Below are positions 62,104-64,000 of a stretch of DNA of 64,000 bases, piece by piece; position 1 is the stretch's first letter, and every line of letters begins with the position of its first letter. Position numbers and translations under genes: made by a program. Where the stretch lies: assembly GCA_007753675.1 (NCBI GenBank), contig CP036432.1, positions 1,586,394-1,650,393 on the forward strand. The letters are read 5' to 3'. This DNA is from Stieleria magnilauensis. GTDB taxonomy: Bacteria; Planctomycetota; Planctomycetia; Pirellulales; Pirellulaceae. The notes under the pieces were generated by a model, which saw nothing but the letters and a program-made list of their open reading frames with translations, ran no database searches and was not told where the DNA came from.

Positions 62104-63756
62104 ATGCAGATTCCCTGTTTCAACAAGCAATGCTCAACACTCGTTTTCCTGCTCGCCTGCAACCTCGGTAGCGGCCTGTCATCAGCTCAAGATCCCGACC
62201 CGATTGCGACGCTTCAGGAAGAAGCCGTGCGAGCGAACCGTTCCGACTGGGGCCATTGGGGGCCCAACGGAGACGTTTATTCGAGCTGGAAGAATCACAG
62301 CAACCGGCTGATCCCCATCTACACGTTTGGCATCGATTTGAAATCGGTTGCGGGGGAGAACAGCGTGTATCGCGATCGTGCGGCGCTGGAGAAACTTTAC
62401 GGCCAGGTTCCCGAACAAACCTTGAATCCCGAGGCGGAATACTTTGACCAGACCGATGTTTATCGGCTGCAAAAATCGGCGATCGAATCGGGCAAAAAGC
62501 GAATCATCTTGTTTATCTTTGACGGCATGGACTGGGACACCACGCGAGCCGCGGCGATCGCCAAGCAGGGCAAAGTCAGCTACGACAGCGGCCGCGGCCA
62601 GGGACTCGCCTTTCAAGACTACCGCGGCGCGAAGACGGACTTCGGATTCTTCGTCACCAGCCCGCACAACGATGGGACGAACATCAACGTCGACGACCAG
62701 ATCGTCACCTCACCCGGCGGCAAGGTTCCCGGCGGTTACGATCCGGGCCTGTGTGGTGCGACTCCCTGGAGTCCGATTACCGACGCCGACTACCCGATCG
62801 GCAACAGCAAGCAGACCAAACACGCCTTCACCGACTCCGCCTCGTCGGCGACTTCGATGACATCGGGCATCAAAACCTACAACGCCGCGATCAACGTGGA
62901 TCCCCTGGGACGCGAAGTCCTTCCGATCGCCAGAACGCTGCAACAAGAAAACGTGGCGATCGGTGTGGTCACCAGTGTTCCGATCAGTCACGCCACGCCC
63001 GCGTGCGCTTACGCGAGCAACGTGCATCGCAGTGACTATCAAGACCTGACACGAGACTTGATCGGACTTCCATCCAGCTACCATCCCGGCGGATTGTCGG
63101 GCGTCGACGTCCTGATCGGCGGCGGCTGGGGGACCGAAAAGGAAACCGATGGTGCGCAGGGAAAGAACTTTGTGCCCGGGAATCGATACATCACCAACGA
63201 AGATCTGGCCGCTATCGACGTGGCCAACGGAGGTCGGTATGTCGTGGCGCAGCGGACGCCGGGCAGGACGGGCACCGAAGTGTTGAACGATGCCGTCAGG
63301 CAAGTCAAAACCAGCGGCGATCGATTGTTCGGCTACTTTGGCGTCCAAGACGGGCACCTGCCGTTCCGCACCGCCGATGGAAACTACAACCCGGTGATCA
63401 GTTTCGGCAACCCCACACCGGAACCCGCCGAGGTGTACAGCGACGATGACATCAACGAAAATGTCCAGTTGCGTGAGATGGCGCTCGCGGCGCTTGACGT
63501 CCTCGATGCACGCTCGGATCGCTGGTGGTTGATGATCGAATCCGGTGACGTCGACTGGGCGAACCACTCCAACAACATCGACAACTCCATCGGCGCCGTC
63601 CACAGCGGTGACGATGCCTTCGCCGCCGTGGTCCAGTGGATCGAGCAACACGGCGGCTGGGACGAAACGGTGTTGATTTTGACCGCCGACCACGGACACT
63701 ACTTTCAACTCGATCGGCCCGAAGCACTCATTCCTGGATCCAGAACCAGCCCCTGA
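62104..63756 (+). CDS. Alkaline phosphatase, probably 3'-truncated
   Basis: 550 aa with a signal peptide (LVFLLACNLGSGLSSAQ). It hydrolyses phosphate monoesters in the exported compartment. PhoA-type metal and catalytic motifs: FDGMDWDTTRA (first Asp), TDSASSATSMTSG (catalytic Ser), MIESGDVDWANHSNN (Asp and His ligands) and LTADHGHYF (Asp-His). The chain stops only about 20 residues later (PGSRTSP), so the last metal ligand (His412 of E. coli PhoA, normally about 40 residues on, in an HTG context) is not seen. The final 9 codons are antisense to the end of the DUF3365 gene. Either this subfamily ends early or a deletion has cut the gene. No ribosome-binding site is obvious. Confidence 0.85.
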   Translation: MQIPCFNKQCSTLVFLLACNLGSGLSSAQDPDPIATLQEEAVRANRSDWGHWGPNGDVYSSWKNHSNRLIPIYTFGIDLKSVAGENSVYRDRAALEKLYGQVPEQTLNPEAEYFDQTDVYRLQKSAIESGKKRIILFIFDGMDWDTTRAAAIAKQGKVSYDSGRGQGLAFQDYRGAKTDFGFFVTSPHNDGTNINVDDQIVTSPGGKVPGGYDPGLCGATPWSPITDADYPIGNSKQTKHAFTDSASSATSMTSGIKTYNAAINVDPLGREVLPIARTLQQENVAIGVVTSVPISHATPACAYASNVHRSDYQDLTRDLIGLPSSYHPGGLSGVDVLIGGGWGTEKETDGAQGKNFVPGNRYITNEDLAAIDVANGGRYVVAQRTPGRTGTEVLNDAVRQVKTSGDRLFGYFGVQDGHLPFRTADGNYNPVISFGNPTPEPAEVYSDDDINENVQLREMALAALDVLDARSDRWWLMIESGDVDWANHSNNIDNSIGAVHSGDDAFAAVVQWIEQHGGWDETVLILTADHGHYFQLDRPEALIPGSRTSP

Positions 63757-64000
63757 GTTCGCCCTCGTTGAACCCGGTGGCACGATCGTCGGGGTACAGT
63801 TGGGCGAGCTTCTGCTTGATCTCGGGCAAAATTTGCTCCTCGGGACCGTGGCATAGCAAACACTGCGCCTGTAGCTTGATCGGCAACAGGGCTGCCGCAG
63901 AGTCATCGGACAGCACGGCGAAAACCGGTGTGTCGACCTTCTGCTCAACCAACGCTGCGGCCCACTCGGGAGGTTGATTGTTGGGGTTACGAAGCCGGAC
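63728..64000 (-). CDS. DUF3365 (Tll0287-like) c-haem protein, 3' part
   Basis: The gene runs into the window from the right; the frame is open to base 64000 (91 codons including the TGA at 63728-63730). The visible C-terminal part reads RNPNNQPPEWAAALVEQ, VFAVLSDDSAAALLPIKLQAQ, then the haem-binding CLLCH, and ILPEIKQKLAQLYPDDRATG, FNEGELRGWFWIQE. This matches DUF3365, a sensory or electron-transfer c-type haem domain (CxxCH present). A TTG at 63952 is not the true start because the conserved RNPNN segment precedes it. Its last 9 codons overlap the end of the alkaline phosphatase gene on the other strand. Confidence 0.82.
   Translation of the reverse strand, partial: VRLRNPNNQPPEWAAALVEQKVDTPVFAVLSDDSAAALLPIKLQAQCLLCHGPEEQILPEIKQKLAQLYPDDRATGFNEGELRGWFWIQE

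Noticed and set aside
62710..63948. 412-aa frame opposite the alkaline phosphatase gene
   Set aside because: Antisense of motif-bearing phosphatase codons; the true minus-strand gene here is the DUF3365 frame ending at 63728.

Overview
The window looks like a chromosomal segment of a planctomycete of the family Pirellulaceae (Rhodopirellula/Stieleria-like; inferred from gene content and style, not from a marker gene). The signs are a high-GC genome; many large secreted or membrane proteins with MoxR, DUF58, BatA-type, VWA, DUF4159, DUF1080 and HTTM domains; a Ser/Thr kinase with the N-terminal extension common in planctomycetes; and short palindromic repeats scattered between genes. I see no CRISPR array, transposase, phage gene or rRNA.

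Layout. 0-7.1 kb: 3' end of a DUF1080 protein, an HTTM protein, a Met/Asp-rich membrane protein, tRNA-Glu (minus strand), a small GYF-type protein and a DUF4129-type membrane protein with 14 SGQQQ repeats. 7.7-13.7 kb: a tightly coupled trio of GldG-like lipoprotein, ABC ATPase and YfhO-like membrane protein. 13.7-25.7 kb: mostly amino-acid metabolism, with dapA facing hom, a PilZ protein, a Tat-exported sugar isomerase-like protein, gltD, gltB and a LysR regulator. 26.3-54.7 kb: two divergent, paralogous MoxR/DUF58/BatA/VWA systems around a shared intergenic region near 42 kb. 55.2-64 kb: lysS, a small secreted protein, tRNA-Ser with a clear terminator, a membrane Ser/Thr kinase, an acyltransferase-3 protein carrying ankyrin repeats, an alkaline phosphatase whose 3' end looks truncated, and a DUF3365 haem-type protein running off the window.

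The centrepiece is the 26-55 kb region. The left system (minus strand) encodes, in order, a TPR/HExxH protein, DUF4159, MoxR, DUF58, BatA-VWA, a 1323-aa coiled-coil membrane protein with 38 QQQG repeats, a VWA membrane protein and a secreted caspase-fold protein. The right system (plus strand) encodes MoxR, DUF58, BatA-VWA, a second VWA protein split by two membrane helices, and three coiled-coil or exported proteins, one with 16 EGEAK-type repeats. Most neighbours overlap by 4 nt (ATGA or GTGA), so each set is probably translated as a unit. By analogy with MoxR-VWA systems they probably act as AAA-ATPase/MIDAS-protein assembly or envelope-maintenance machines; this is inference.

At least four families of palindromic repeats (called A-D here) sit mostly just after gene ends. 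In three places they touch coding sequence: family A offers a false start for the DUF4129-type gene, family B supplies the gltB stop codon, and another family B copy codes part of the signal peptide of the caspase-fold protein.
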